DNA of 64,000 bases from Acidovorax sp. Leaf191 (lineage in GTDB: Bacteria; Pseudomonadota; Gammaproteobacteria; Burkholderiales; Burkholderiaceae_C). The DNA is taken from positions 484,137 through 548,136 of the forward strand of contig NZ_LMPT01000001.1 of the NCBI RefSeq assembly GCF_001424425.1, in the 5' to 3' direction. Within the stretch, counting starts at the first letter, position 1. Every line of letters begins with the position of its first letter. Under the pieces are notes generated by a model, which was not told the DNA's origin, made no database searches, and worked only from the letters and a program-made list of their open reading frames with translations. Shown piece by piece: positions 17,979 to 30,277 of this stretch. The position numbers were made by a program, and so were the translations under genes.

Positions 17979-19157
17979 CTATATGCGGCCGTAGGCAAAG
18001 CCCACGACCGGCTGCGTGCCTTCGATCTCGTCCAGCATCTTGAGCAGCGGCCCGAGCTGGCGGTAGCGGTTGGCCGTGGCGCCGATGTAGGCCATGAAGC
18101 GTGGCGTGTCGGCCAGGTACTTGGGCTTGCCGTCGCGCAGCGTCAGGCGTGCAAAGATGCCCGCGACCTTCAGGTGGCGCTGCAGGCCCATCCACTCCAC
18201 GCTGCGGTAGAACTCGCCGAAGTCGTTGCCCCAGCCGCTGGCGCTGCTCGCGCCCAGCAGGCCGGCCTTGCGCGCCTTTTCCCAGTAACGCACGGTAATG
18301 TCGATGACAAACTCTTCTTCCCAGCTGATGAACGCGTCGCGCAGCAGGCTGGCGATGTCGTAGGTGATGGGGCCGTAGACCGCGTCCTGGAAGTCCAGCA
18401 CGCCCAGCGGGCCGTCGGCGGGCGTGGCCGGGCTGTGGGCGGGCCGGGCCCCCGCCGGTACAGGGGCCATCAGGTTCCGGGTCATGAAGTCGCGGTGCAC
18501 ATACACGCTGGGGGCGGCCAGGTTGTGCGCCACGATCGCATCGAACGCGCTCTGGAGCGTGGCCTGCTGGGTGGCATCGAGCGTGACGCCGCGGTGCTTG
18601 CCCAGGTACCAGTCCGGAAACAGCGCCAGCTCGCGGCGCAGCAGAGCTTCGTCATAGACGGGCAGCACGCCGGGCTGCGAGGCTTTCTGCCAGTCCAGCA
18701 GCGCATCGGTGGCCTGCTGGTACCAGGCGTACGCGTCCTGGGGCCGGGCGGGGTCCAGCAGCTCGATCAGGGTCTGGTGGCCCAGGTCGGACAGCAGCAT
18801 GAAGCCGCCCGCCTCGTCCCAGGCCAGGATCTGCGGCACGTGCAGGCCTGCGGCGGCCAGAAGGGCCTGCACCTGCACGAAGGGCCGGCAGTTTTCCTTG
18901 TCCGGCGGAGCGTCCATCACGATGCGGCTCACGCCGCTGGCGCTGTCGATGCGCAGGTAGCGCCGAAAGCTCGCATCCGCCGAGGCGGGGCGCAGCGTGT
19001 GGGGCAGCAACTGGTGGGGGCCCACCAGCGGCGCGAGCCACGCATCGAAGGCGCTGTGGCGGGCTGCGTCAGGCCAGGTGACGGCCGTGGCGGCGGGGGC
19101 TGAGCCGCCCGGCGAGGCGGGTGGAACGGCGGGCAGGGAGGGGGATGGGTGGCTCAT
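17979..19157 (-). CDS. amgK: N-acetylmuramate/N-acetylglucosamine kinase (AmgK-type phosphotransferase)
   Basis: AmgK phosphorylates the anomeric position of MurNAc or GlcNAc in the cell-wall recycling route that bypasses UDP-MurNAc synthesis. The 392-residue protein has the aminoglycoside-phosphotransferase fold: ADASFRRYLRI near residue 55, the Brenner motif VHRDFMTRNLM (catalytic HxDxxxxN), and LDFQDAVYGPITYDIASLL (metal Asp). The position beside lptD matches the Pseudomonas amgK-murU/lptD-surA arrangement. The usual partner murU is not next to it: rsmE follows instead. The start ATG (19157-19155) overlaps the divergent lptD ATG. Confidence 0.85.
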   Translation of the reverse strand: MSHPSPSLPAVPPASPGGSAPAATAVTWPDAARHSAFDAWLAPLVGPHQLLPHTLRPASADASFRRYLRIDSASGVSRIVMDAPPDKENCRPFVQVQALLAAAGLHVPQILAWDEAGGFMLLSDLGHQTLIELLDPARPQDAYAWYQQATDALLDWQKASQPGVLPVYDEALLRRELALFPDWYLGKHRGVTLDATQQATLQSAFDAIVAHNLAAPSVYVHRDFMTRNLMAPVPAGARPAHSPATPADGPLGVLDFQDAVYGPITYDIASLLRDAFISWEEEFVIDITVRYWEKARKAGLLGASSASGWGNDFGEFYRSVEWMGLQRHLKVAGIFARLTLRDGKPKYLADTPRFMAYIGATANRYRQLGPLLKMLDEIEGTQPVVGFAYGRI

Positions 19158-21681
19158 GGATAATCCGATTTTACAAACCGCTGTGGGCTCCCCTGCCGCG
19201 GTCTTCCTTTTGTCCGCCCTCTGCCCACCGCCCCACGTGCCACGCAGCCAGCCTTCTCCCGCGCAGACCCCCTCCCTCCGGACCCGGCCCGCCACGGCAC
19301 AGGCCGCTCGGTTGCGCCCGCCCGTGCCGCGAGCCCTGGCCTATGGCGTGGCGCTCGCCTGGTGCGGCCTGCCCCTGTCCGCCCTGGCCCAGGCCGGTAC
19401 GGCGCCCGCCGGCAGTGCCTGGGATGCGCCGCCCGCGCTGCGCAGCTCGCCCCTGCTGCAGGAAAAGATCCCGGACGCGGTGCGGCCCCAGTTGCCCGTC
19501 TTCGTGCGGGGTGACCACATCAGCGGCCAGACCGACTTGAACGCGGTCATCGAAGGCAATGCCGAGCTGCGCCGGGGCGACACCGTGATCCGCGCCGACC
19601 GGCTGGACTACGACGTGCCCGAAGACCTGGCCAAGGCCCGGGGCCAGGTGCGCGTGAACCGCGCCGGCAACGTCTACGAAGGCACGGCGCTCGAGCTGCG
19701 CGTGGATGCGTTCGAGGGCTTCTTCAGCGACGCGCGCTACCGCTTTCTGGCCACGCAGGCGCACGGCGAATCCAAGCGGGTGGACTTCATCGACAAGGAC
19801 CGCGCGGTGGTGCACAGCGCCACCTACACCACCTGCCAGGTGGGCGACGAAGCCAGCTGGCAGCCTGACTGGGTGCTGCGCGCCAGCGTCATCCGCATCG
19901 ACAACGAAGAGTCGGTGGGCACGGCCGAGAACGCGGTGCTGGAGTTCAAAGGCGTGTCGCTGCCGCCCATCCCGTACATCAGCTTTCCGCTGTCGGACAA
20001 GCGCAAGTCGGGGCTGCTGCCGCCGACCATCGGCCTCGACAGCCGCGACGGCGTGGCCTATTCGCAGCCCTACTACTGGAACATCGCCCCCAACCGCGAC
20101 GCCACGCTGCGCGCGGCGCTGATGACCAAGCGCGGCGCCAACCTGGGCGGCGAGTTCCGTTACCTGGAGCCCAGCTACAAGGGCCAGATCAGCGGCGACG
20201 TGATGCCCGGCGACCGGCTGCGCGACCGCATGCGCTGGAGCTACTCGGGCCAGCACCAGGGGATGCTGGATACCGGCATCGGCGGCGTGGGGCTCAACAT
20301 CAACGTCAACCGCGTGAGCGACGACAACTACTGGCGCGACTTCGGCCGCGCGTCCGAGCCGCTGCGCCAGCGCCTGCTGCCCAACGACGCCAGCCTGTCG
20401 TGGGGCTCCAACGACATGAGCGCCTCGGTGCGCACCCTCAAGTGGCAGACGCTGCAGGACGTGAACTCGCCCATCGTGCCGCCGTACGACCGCATGCCCC
20501 AGATGCAGTGGCGCTACGTGCCCTCGCAGCTGGGCGGCGGCTTCGATGCCACGGTGGAACTGGACACCACGCGCTTTCAGGCGGCCCGGGCGCTGACCAA
20601 CCAGCCCAACGCCGACCGCAGCTATGCCATGGCGGCGATCAGCCGGCCGTTTCTGGCGCCCGGCGGCTTCATCACGCCGCGTCTGCAGCTGCATGCCACC
20701 ACGTACCAGTTCGACACGGGCCTGAGCAACGGCGACCGCTCGGCCAGCCGCACGCTGCCCACGTTCAGCCTGGACAGCGGCCTGGTCTTCGAGCGCGACG
20801 CGGCGTACTTCGGCCGGTCGTTCCTGCAGACGCTGGAGCCGCGCGCCTTCTACACCTACACGCCATACCGCGACCAGAGCCGCCTGCCCGTGTACGACAC
20901 GGCCGCCAACGACTTCAACTTCGCGACCATCTACACCGAGAACGCGTTCGGCGGCAACGACCGCATCGCCGACAACAACCTGCTGACGCTGGGCGTGAGC
21001 ACACGCCTGCTGGACCCGAACACCGGCGCCGAGGCCGCGCGTTTCGGCATTGCGCAGCGCGTGCGGTTCTCCGACCAGCAGGTGACGCTGCCTGGCGGCG
21101 CGCCCGTGAGCGAGCGCCTGTCGGACGTGCTGCTGGGCGCGGGCATCTCCTGGACGCCGCAGTGGGGCTTTGACTCCACCGTGCAGTACAACCCCAAGAC
21201 GGGGCGTTCGATCCGCTCGACCATCGGCGCGCGCTACAGCCCGGGCAACTACCGCACCGTGAGCGCCGCCTACCGCCTGCAGCGCGGCACCAGCGAGCAG
21301 ATCGACATCGGCTGGCAATGGCCCTTGAACGACCTGTGGGGCGACAAGGGCCAGGACCTGGGCCGCGGCCGGGGCCAGGGCGGCAACCGCTGGTACACCG
21401 TGGGACGCCTGAACTACAGCCTGCAGGACCGAAAGCTCGTGGACACCGTGGTGGGCCTCGAATACGACAGCTGCTGCTGGATCGGCCGCGTGGTGCTCGA
21501 GCGCCTGCAAAGCGGCGTGACCACCTCCAACACCCGGCTTCTGTTCCAGGTGGAGTTCGTCGGCTTCTCCCGCCTGAGCCTGGGCTCCAGCCCGCTGGAA
21601 ACCTTCAAGCAACATGTGCCGCGTTACCAGTACCTGCGCGAGCAGGTCAGTACGCCCAGCCGTTTCACCAACTACGACTAG
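19156..21681 (+). CDS. lptD: LPS-assembly protein LptD
   Basis: The outer-membrane translocon that inserts lipopolysaccharide into the outer leaflet, with LptE. From the ATG at 19156 the protein has 841 residues. The true signal peptide resembles PRALAYGVALAWCGLPLSAL, which begins at a GTG at 19324; that GTG may be the real start. The periplasmic OstA domain includes GNAELRRGDTVIRADRLDYD, and the barrel follows. The conserved C-terminal Cys pair is at residues 773-774 (YDSCCWIG) and an N-terminal Cys is at 227 (YTTCQVG), enough for one inter-domain disulfide; the second N-terminal Cys of E. coli LptD is absent. It is followed by surA. Confidence 0.95.
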   Translation: MDNPILQTAVGSPAAVFLLSALCPPPHVPRSQPSPAQTPSLRTRPATAQAARLRPPVPRALAYGVALAWCGLPLSALAQAGTAPAGSAWDAPPALRSSPLLQEKIPDAVRPQLPVFVRGDHISGQTDLNAVIEGNAELRRGDTVIRADRLDYDVPEDLAKARGQVRVNRAGNVYEGTALELRVDAFEGFFSDARYRFLATQAHGESKRVDFIDKDRAVVHSATYTTCQVGDEASWQPDWVLRASVIRIDNEESVGTAENAVLEFKGVSLPPIPYISFPLSDKRKSGLLPPTIGLDSRDGVAYSQPYYWNIAPNRDATLRAALMTKRGANLGGEFRYLEPSYKGQISGDVMPGDRLRDRMRWSYSGQHQGMLDTGIGGVGLNINVNRVSDDNYWRDFGRASEPLRQRLLPNDASLSWGSNDMSASVRTLKWQTLQDVNSPIVPPYDRMPQMQWRYVPSQLGGGFDATVELDTTRFQAARALTNQPNADRSYAMAAISRPFLAPGGFITPRLQLHATTYQFDTGLSNGDRSASRTLPTFSLDSGLVFERDAAYFGRSFLQTLEPRAFYTYTPYRDQSRLPVYDTAANDFNFATIYTENAFGGNDRIADNNLLTLGVSTRLLDPNTGAEAARFGIAQRVRFSDQQVTLPGGAPVSERLSDVLLGAGISWTPQWGFDSTVQYNPKTGRSIRSTIGARYSPGNYRTVSAAYRLQRGTSEQIDIGWQWPLNDLWGDKGQDLGRGRGQGGNRWYTVGRLNYSLQDRKLVDTVVGLEYDSCCWIGRVVLERLQSGVTTSNTRLLFQVEFVGFSRLSLGSSPLETFKQHVPRYQYLREQVSTPSRFTNYD

Positions 21682-21719
21682 GCGCTCGTGCGCCCCGGTC
21701 ACCTCTTACGCTCCACACC

Positions 21720-23138
21720 ATGAACCAACGAGCATTTGCCCTGGCCTTGGCGGCCGCCCTGGTTTCCCTCATGGCCCAAAGCGCCGCCGCGCAGGGCCTG
21801 CGGCCTTCAGGGGCTGCTGCGGGCACGGGGCTGTCGCGCCCGGCCGCCACACCGTCGATCACGCTGCCGCCTGAAAGCAGCGCCAGCGGCACCAGCAGCG
21901 CCGGCCCGCGCGCTGCGGACTACATCGTGGCGGTGGTGAATTCCGAGCCGATCACCAACAACGAAGTGCGCTCGCGCCTGGCCCGCGCCGAGGCCCAGCT
22001 GGCGCAGCAGGGCGGCGCCCAGCCGCCGCGCGACGTGCTGGCGCGCGAGGTGCTCGAGCGGCTCATCGTCGAGCGCGCGCAGCTGCAGCAGGCCAAGGAA
22101 TCCGGCATCAAGGTGGACGACTTCGCCGTGTCGCAGGCCGAGCAGGGCGTGGCCCGCCAGAACAACATGACCACCGACGAGCTGTACCGGCGCCTGGCCC
22201 GCGACGGCATGGGCAAGGAGCGCTTTCGCGAAGAGCTGCGCAACCAGCTGCTGCAGCAGCGCCTGCGCGAGCGCGAAGTGGAAGCCCGTGTGAAGGTCAG
22301 CGACCTGGACATCGACCAGTACCTGCGCGAGCAGCAAAAGGGCACGGACGTCGCGTCCATGGAAATCAACCTGGGCCACGTGCTGGTCCTGGTGCCCGAG
22401 AACGCCAGCCCCGTGCAGGTGGCCGAGCGCCAGGCACGCGCCCAGCGCGCCGCCGACCGCGTGCGGGCCGGCGAGGACTTCGCCACCGTCGCGCGCGAAC
22501 TCTCCGACGCACCCGAAGGCCAGCGCAACAACGGGCTGCTGGGCCTGCGCCCTGCCGACCGCTACCCCGAACTGTTCGTGAACTCCACGCTGGGCCTGCC
22601 GGTGGGCGGCATCGTGGGCCCCGTGCGGTCGCCCGCGGGCTTTCACGTCCTGAAGGTGGTCGAGCGCGTGACCGCAGGCGTGCCCACCACCGTGACGCAA
22701 AGCCACGCACGCCACATCCTGCTGCGCACCAGCCCCCAGCTGACCGAAGCCGCCGCCGCGGCGCGCCTGGCCGACTACCGCCGCCGCATCCTGGCAGGCC
22801 AGGCCGACTTTGCCGCGCTGGCGCGCGAGCATTCGCAGGACGGCAGCTCCAAGGAAGGCGGCGATCTGGGCTGGGCCAACCCGGGCCGCTACGTGCCCGA
22901 GTTCGAGCAGGCCCTGAACGCTTTGAAGCCTGGCGACATCAGCGAGCCGCTGGTCTCGCGCTTCGGCGTGCACCTGATCCAGCTGCTGGAGCGCCGCGAG
23001 GCCAAGCTCACGCAGCGCGAGCAGCGTGACATGGCGCGCGACACGGTGCGCGAGAAGAAGCTCGACGAGGCCTACGCCACCTGGGCGCAGGAACTGCGCG
23101 GCCGGGCCTACGTGGAATACCGCGACCCGCCGCAATGA
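21720..23138 (+). CDS. surA: Periplasmic chaperone and peptidyl-prolyl isomerase SurA
   Basis: SurA escorts outer-membrane proteins, LptD among them, to the BAM complex. The 472-residue protein has a signal peptide (residues 1-24), a Ser/Ala linker, the N-terminal chaperone domain starting [20 protein letters not shown], and two parvulin domains (around residues 205-300, [16 protein letters not shown], and 315-420, [12 protein letters not shown]) with a C-terminal helix [16 protein letters not shown]. It lies 38 bases after lptD and is surely cotranscribed. Confidence 0.97.
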   Translation: MNQRAFALALAAALVSLMAQSAAAQGLRPSGAAAGTGLSRPAATPSITLPPESSASGTSSAGPRAADYIVAVVNSEPITNNEVRSRLARAEAQLAQQGGAQPPRDVLAREVLERLIVERAQLQQAKESGIKVDDFAVSQAEQGVARQNNMTTDELYRRLARDGMGKERFREELRNQLLQQRLREREVEARVKVSDLDIDQYLREQQKGTDVASMEINLGHVLVLVPENASPVQVAERQARAQRAADRVRAGEDFATVARELSDAPEGQRNNGLLGLRPADRYPELFVNSTLGLPVGGIVGPVRSPAGFHVLKVVERVTAGVPTTVTQSHARHILLRTSPQLTEAAAAARLADYRRRILAGQADFAALAREHSQDGSSKEGGDLGWANPGRYVPEFEQALNALKPGDISEPLVSRFGVHLIQLLERREAKLTQREQRDMARDTVREKKLDEAYATWAQELRGRAYVEYRDPPQ

Positions 23139-23148
23139 AGAATCAGTG

Positions 23149-23350
23149 CATCCCCCTGAGGCGCTGCGCGCCTCGGCACCGCAGCCAGAGACAGCGGCTC
23201 TTCGGGCACGTCCAAGCCTGCGCAGGCAGGCTTGGAGCCGCGGCCCTCAGCCCCTTCTCTCCCATCGCTGCGCGACTCGGGAAGGGGGACGCCGCCAGTG
23301 CACGCCAGCGAAGCGCAGCCTGCGCTGCCAAGCGGCCCTTGCGCGGCGGC
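23149..23350. repeat. Long compound repeat, copy A (inverted relative to copy B)
   Basis: It starts CATCCCCCTGAGGCGCTGCG, carries GGCTCTTCGGGC, the arm TCCAAGCCTGCGCAGGCAGG, CGCGGCCCTCAGCCCCT and GGGAAGGGGGACG, and ends GCGGCCCTTGCGCGGCGG. Its reverse complement matches 24437-24608 over almost the whole length with scattered mismatches. It fills the surA-rsmA gap. Confidence 0.85.
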
Positions 23351-23409
23351 CGCTGGTCTGCGCGCCCTCGTCACAGCTCGCACATCGACCACACACGCGG
23401 GCCCATGGC

Positions 23410-24189
23410 ATGAAACACATTCCCCGCAAGCGCTTCGGGCAGCATTTCCTGTCCGACAAAAGCATCATCGAAGACATCGTGCAGGCCATCGCGCCCCAGC
23501 CGGGCGACCCCATGGTCGAGATCGGCCCCGGGCTGGCGGCGCTCACGCAGCCTCTGGTGGAGCGCCTGGGCCGCCTGACGGTGATCGAGCTCGACCGCGA
23601 CCTGGCCCTGCGCCTGCGGCTGCACGGGCATCTCGACGTGATCGAGTCCGATGTGCTGCGGGTCGACTTCACGCAGCTGGCGCAGGACTTTCGCGCCAAG
23701 GCGGGCCAGCCCGACCTGCGGCTGCGTGTGGTCGGCAACCTGCCGTACAACATCTCCACGCCCATCCTGTTCCATCTGCTCGAACATGTGGAGGTCATCC
23801 AGGACCAGCACTTCATGCTGCAAAAGGAAGTGATCGACCGCATGGTGGCCCGCCCCTCGACCAGCGACTACGGCCGCCTGTCGGTGATGCTGCAGTGGCG
23901 CTACGCGATGGAGAACGTGCTGTTCGTGCCACCGGAGAGCTTCGACCCGCCCCCGCGCGTGGACAGTGCCGTGGTGCGCATGGTCCCGCACGCCGAGCCC
24001 GCTGCGCTGTCGGTGCCCCTGCTGGAAGAACTGGTGCAGGTGGCCTTCAGCCAGCGCCGCAAGCTGCTGCGCCACACCCTGGGCCGCTGGCTCGAGGCCC
24101 GCCAGTTCCCCGGCACCTTCGACACCCAACGCCGCGCCGAGGAAGTGCCCGTGGCCGAATACGTGGCGCTGGCACAGGCTTGCTCTTGA
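23410..24189 (+). CDS. rsmA: 16S rRNA (adenine(1518)-N(6)/adenine(1519)-N(6))-dimethyltransferase RsmA (KsgA)
   Basis: It dimethylates two adjacent adenines near the 3' end of 16S rRNA late in 30S assembly. The 259-residue protein begins [20 protein letters not shown], the family start. SAM-binding motif [14 protein letters not shown], acidic VIELDRDLA, catalytic NLPYNIS and the C-terminal [12 protein letters not shown] and [13 protein letters not shown] are all present. It follows surA as in many proteobacteria (surA-pdxA-rsmA), but pdxA is absent and the gap is filled with a repeat. Inverted repeat copies lie on both sides of the gene. Confidence 0.97.
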   Translation: MKHIPRKRFGQHFLSDKSIIEDIVQAIAPQPGDPMVEIGPGLAALTQPLVERLGRLTVIELDRDLALRLRLHGHLDVIESDVLRVDFTQLAQDFRAKAGQPDLRLRVVGNLPYNISTPILFHLLEHVEVIQDQHFMLQKEVIDRMVARPSTSDYGRLSVMLQWRYAMENVLFVPPESFDPPPRVDSAVVRMVPHAEPAALSVPLLEELVQVAFSQRRKLLRHTLGRWLEARQFPGTFDTQRRAEEVPVAEYVALAQACS

Positions 24190-24240
24190 ATTGATAGCTG
24201 TTAGCGCTTGCCGGACAAGCGGTAGCGGTCAATTTGATCA
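24183..24240. repeat. Dispersed ~60-bp repeat, copy 4
   Basis: CTTGAATTGATAGCTGTTAG, CGCTTGCCGGACAAGCGGTA and GCGGTCAATTTGATCA. Its first bases overlap the rsmA stop codon, so it may supply the last one or two codons. Confidence 0.85.
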
Positions 24241-24410
24241 GTGATAAGGGGCGTCTGAGGGCTCAGGCAGGCTGCACGGTGCAGCTGCAAGCACGCCTGC
24301 CAACGTCGCACCGGTCCCGACGCGATGCCAAACCCGTCGGTCAAACGTCAACAGGTTTGAAGCAGGCACGCGCTGCAGTCGTGTACGCTGATTTCGTCAC
24401 TTACACCGAA

Positions 24411-24608
24411 ACTGGCGCGGCCAAGGCGTGAGACACCGCGCAAGGGCCGCCCCGCCGCGCTGGTGTCGTCCCCCTTCCCGAACGGCGCAGCCGTTCGAGA
24501 GGAGGGGCTGAGGGCCGCGGATCCAAGCCTGCCTGCGCAGGCTTGGACGAGCCCGAAGAGCCGCCGCCTCTGGCGGTGGCACCGAGGCGCAGCGCCTCAG
24601 GGGGATGC
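24411..24608. repeat. Long compound repeat, copy B
   Basis: Starts with ACTGGCGCGGCC, then CGCGCAAGGGCCGCCCCGCC, GTCCCCCTTCCCGAACGGCG, GGGGCTGAGGGCCGCGG, ATCCAAGCCTGCCTGCGCAG, GAGCCGCCGCCTCTGGCGG and ends GGCGCAGCGCCTCAGGGGGA. It contains internal dyads (for example AAGCCTGCCTGCGCAGGCTT). It is the inverse of copy A. Bases 24241-24410 between this and the ~60-bp repeat show nothing I can assign. Confidence 0.85.
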
Positions 24609-24613
24609 CCCTG

Positions 24614-24847
24614 CTACGCGGCGCTGAGCCAGTACCCGGAGTTGAAGGGGCTGCTCATGCGCAGCGCCATGGGCGAGACGTCCACGAGCTTGTCGGTGGG
24701 CATCTTCTCGCCGGAGGGATCGGTGGCAACAGCTGCTGCTGCGCTGCCGATGTCTATGACCTCGACACCCGGGGTGCCGTGAGCCTCGTTCGCCCGTTCT
24801 GCTTGGCTGGTGGATGCAGAACGGGCTACAGAAAAGAATAGAAACAC
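24614..24847 (-). CDS. Unassigned short reading frame, possibly a gene remnant
   Basis: A 77-residue frame, ending SSPFNSGYWLSAA. The C-terminal two thirds (GVEVIDIGSAAAAVATDPSG then KLVDVSPMALRMSSPFNSGY) look like real protein rather than a shadow, while the first ~20 residues look random. It follows the barstar gene on the same strand and overlaps its 3' end by 22 bases. It could be the tail of a displaced or degraded gene. I do not recognise a family. Confidence 0.3.
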   Translation of the reverse strand: MFLFFSVARSASTSQAERANEAHGTPGVEVIDIGSAAAAVATDPSGEKMPTDKLVDVSPMALRMSSPFNSGYWLSAA

Positions 24848-25251
24848 CGGAAGGGGATCTTGCGGTCGCCCCAGTAGTCGGCAGCGTCCCGGAAGATGTC
24901 GAGCAGTTGCTCGCGGGCTTCCTTGTCGAACTTGCCGGTGGCGGGGATCTGCTCCAGCACCACGATGAAACCAGGCTGCGGGCCTGATTTGTGCAAGGGG
25001 TCTGTCATGCAGTCGTACAACGCGTCGAAGTTCTTGCCGAAGTGCGACGGGAAGGTGAATTGCCCGGCAATCAGGTCCAGCACATCCTGCTTGGACTGCG
25101 CGTGGGCCAGGTTGGCGTACAAGAAATGGTGACCCATGGAAGTGGCTGCATCCTGCAGGTCCTGCACGCGGAAGGCGCGGATGGACTGCACGATGTTGGT
25201 GCGCACGCCACGCAGTGGCGTTTCCAGGTCTTTACGAAGTGGCGTCTGCAT
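24826..25251 (-). CDS. Barstar-family ribonuclease inhibitor
   Basis: Barstar binds and blocks barnase inside the producing cell. The 141-residue protein has the barstar core: NIVQSIRAFRVQDLQDAATS, KQDVLDLIAGQFTFPSHFGK and NFDALYDCMTDP, ending in an aromatic RCFYSFL. The core is about 100 residues; the ~35 residues before it are extra. The start is unsure. ATG 25251 is chosen, but an ATG at 25395 overlaps the RNase stop codon as ATGA and would give a 48-residue extension with translational coupling. It is directly downstream of the cognate RNase gene. Confidence 0.88.
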   Translation of the reverse strand: MQTPLRKDLETPLRGVRTNIVQSIRAFRVQDLQDAATSMGHHFLYANLAHAQSKQDVLDLIAGQFTFPSHFGKNFDALYDCMTDPLHKSGPQPGFIVVLEQIPATGKFDKEAREQLLDIFRDAADYWGDRKIPFRCFYSFL

Positions 25252-25391
25252 CTCCGCTACTCTTTCTTTAGAAAGTCCACAAACTTCTGGCATCTCGCAG
25301 GGCTGCGAGGGCCAGCCTGCGATGGGTGAATTCAATGGGATACGGTGCAGGTTGCCAAGTTTCATTTGGCAGGCGTGCACCGCAACGGGTG

Positions 25392-25799
25392 TCATTTGGC
25401 GATTTCGCGAAAACTGGCGTAGTGGTCGCTGGTGTAGTAGCAGGCGTCCGGGGTCCGGGGCTTGCCGCCGCACACGATGCGCCGGGCTCCCCGGTCGCGC
25501 GATCCTGGCGTTCTGACGGTGTATTCGCGGTAGTAGCCCCGCTGGTGGGCGGGCAACAGCCGCTCGCGATTGCCGAAAACCGATCCATCCTTGTCGTACG
25601 GAAACGGCCCGCCCTCAAGGATCAGCGCATACGTCGCTCGCCCTTGGGGCGGCAAGTCGGCCAGTGCAATGGGGGTGATGGACCCGTCTGTGGACGGGGA
25701 TTTACGGGCGTGCCCCGCAACCGGGGACAGCACGAACGCAACACCCAGAACACACAAAACCCCTGCTTTGCGCGCCCGGGTGGCTACAGCCTTCAGCAT
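25392..25799 (-). CDS. Secreted barnase-type ribonuclease (RNase N1/T1 family)
   Basis: A small secreted RNase of the barnase family. The 135-residue protein has a signal peptide (cleaved near GHA-RK). The barnase domain has LADLPPQGRATYALILEGGP, FGNRERLLP, the catalytic Glu in YYREYTVRTPGSRDRGARRI (with the Arg pair) and the catalytic His in YTSDHYASF. Two Cys (CGGKPRTPDAC) may form a disulfide, absent from classic barnase. ATG at 25799 is preferred over a TTG at 25802. The barstar gene follows. Such pairs serve in competition or defence; that role is inferred here. Confidence 0.9.
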   Translation of the reverse strand: MLKAVATRARKAGVLCVLGVAFVLSPVAGHARKSPSTDGSITPIALADLPPQGRATYALILEGGPFPYDKDGSVFGNRERLLPAHQRGYYREYTVRTPGSRDRGARRIVCGGKPRTPDACYYTSDHYASFREIAK

Positions 25800-25954
25800 C
25801 AACGAAACCTTTCACACGACTTATGCAATCCTGGACAGGCAAATCGCCTATCCCTGAAAACGCACTTCATGCCCCCTTGTTTGCATAAGTCCAGACTCCA
25901 GAAACCTACGGGTTAACCCGAAATTTCGACCCGCTAGTGTGACTCAATGGCCCC

Positions 25955-25992
25955 CAAAAAGCAAGCGTCTGCACAAAACTTGGGCAGACGCT
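25955..25992 (-). terminator. Intrinsic terminator of the malic enzyme gene
   Basis: On the minus strand AGCGTCTGC pairs with GCAGACGCT across an 11-base loop, followed by TGCTTTTTGG. It lies 50 bases after the malic enzyme stop. A second smaller dyad, GCAAGTG...CACTTGC, is at 26003-26027. Confidence 0.75.
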
Positions 25993-26041
25993 GAAAGGGG
26001 GTGCAAGTGTTTTAAGTTAGCACTTGCTATCGGTTGGTGAC

Positions 26042-28393
<2,352 letters not shown>

Positions 28394-28572
28394 TCAGTGT
28401 CTCCAACTCAGGGGTGGGTGCAAAAAAACCGGGCTGCAGCGGCTCCGCGCGGGCTGTCAGCTTTGTAAGGGTCCGCGATTGTAGGACGATGCCGGTAAAA
28501 ACCCTAGTAAGCGGATCTGCTTATGCGGGTGCATCAGTGATGACCTGCGCCGCTGCAATCGGCGCCCCCATG

Positions 28573-28604
28573 AAAAACGCCCCGCAGCCGAGGGGCTGGG
28601 GGCG
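28573..28604 (-). terminator. Intrinsic terminator of mmsA
   Basis: On the minus strand CGCCCCCAGCC, loop CCTC, GGCTGCGGGGCG (one bulged base) then TTTTT. It is about 44 bases downstream of the mmsA stop codon and should end the aminotransferase-mmsA transcript. Confidence 0.8.
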
Positions 28605-28647
28605 CTGCAGGGTCAAATCAGCGGGTATCTGCGCTTATCTGCCGGCA

Positions 28648-30174
<1,527 letters not shown>

Positions 30175-30187
30175 GGCTGGTTTCAAG

Positions 30188-30243
30188 TAAAAAATGCCGC
30201 TACCGCTGGATGGGCAAGCGACAGCAGCTATTGATTTAGGAGC
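30188..30243. repeat. Dispersed ~60-bp repeat, copy 5
   Basis: AAAAAATGCCGCTACCGCTG, GATGGGCAAGCGACAGCAGC, then TATTGATTTAGGAGC. It lies between the aminotransferase and mmsA genes. Confidence 0.82.
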
Positions 30244-30277
30244 TTGGGGTGTGGGCGTCGGTGGCCGGGCCCAGCGC

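Noticed and set aside
19171-21702. An 843-codon open frame on the minus strand across lptD
   Set aside because: Antisense shadow of lptD; no domain pattern, no ribosome binding site.
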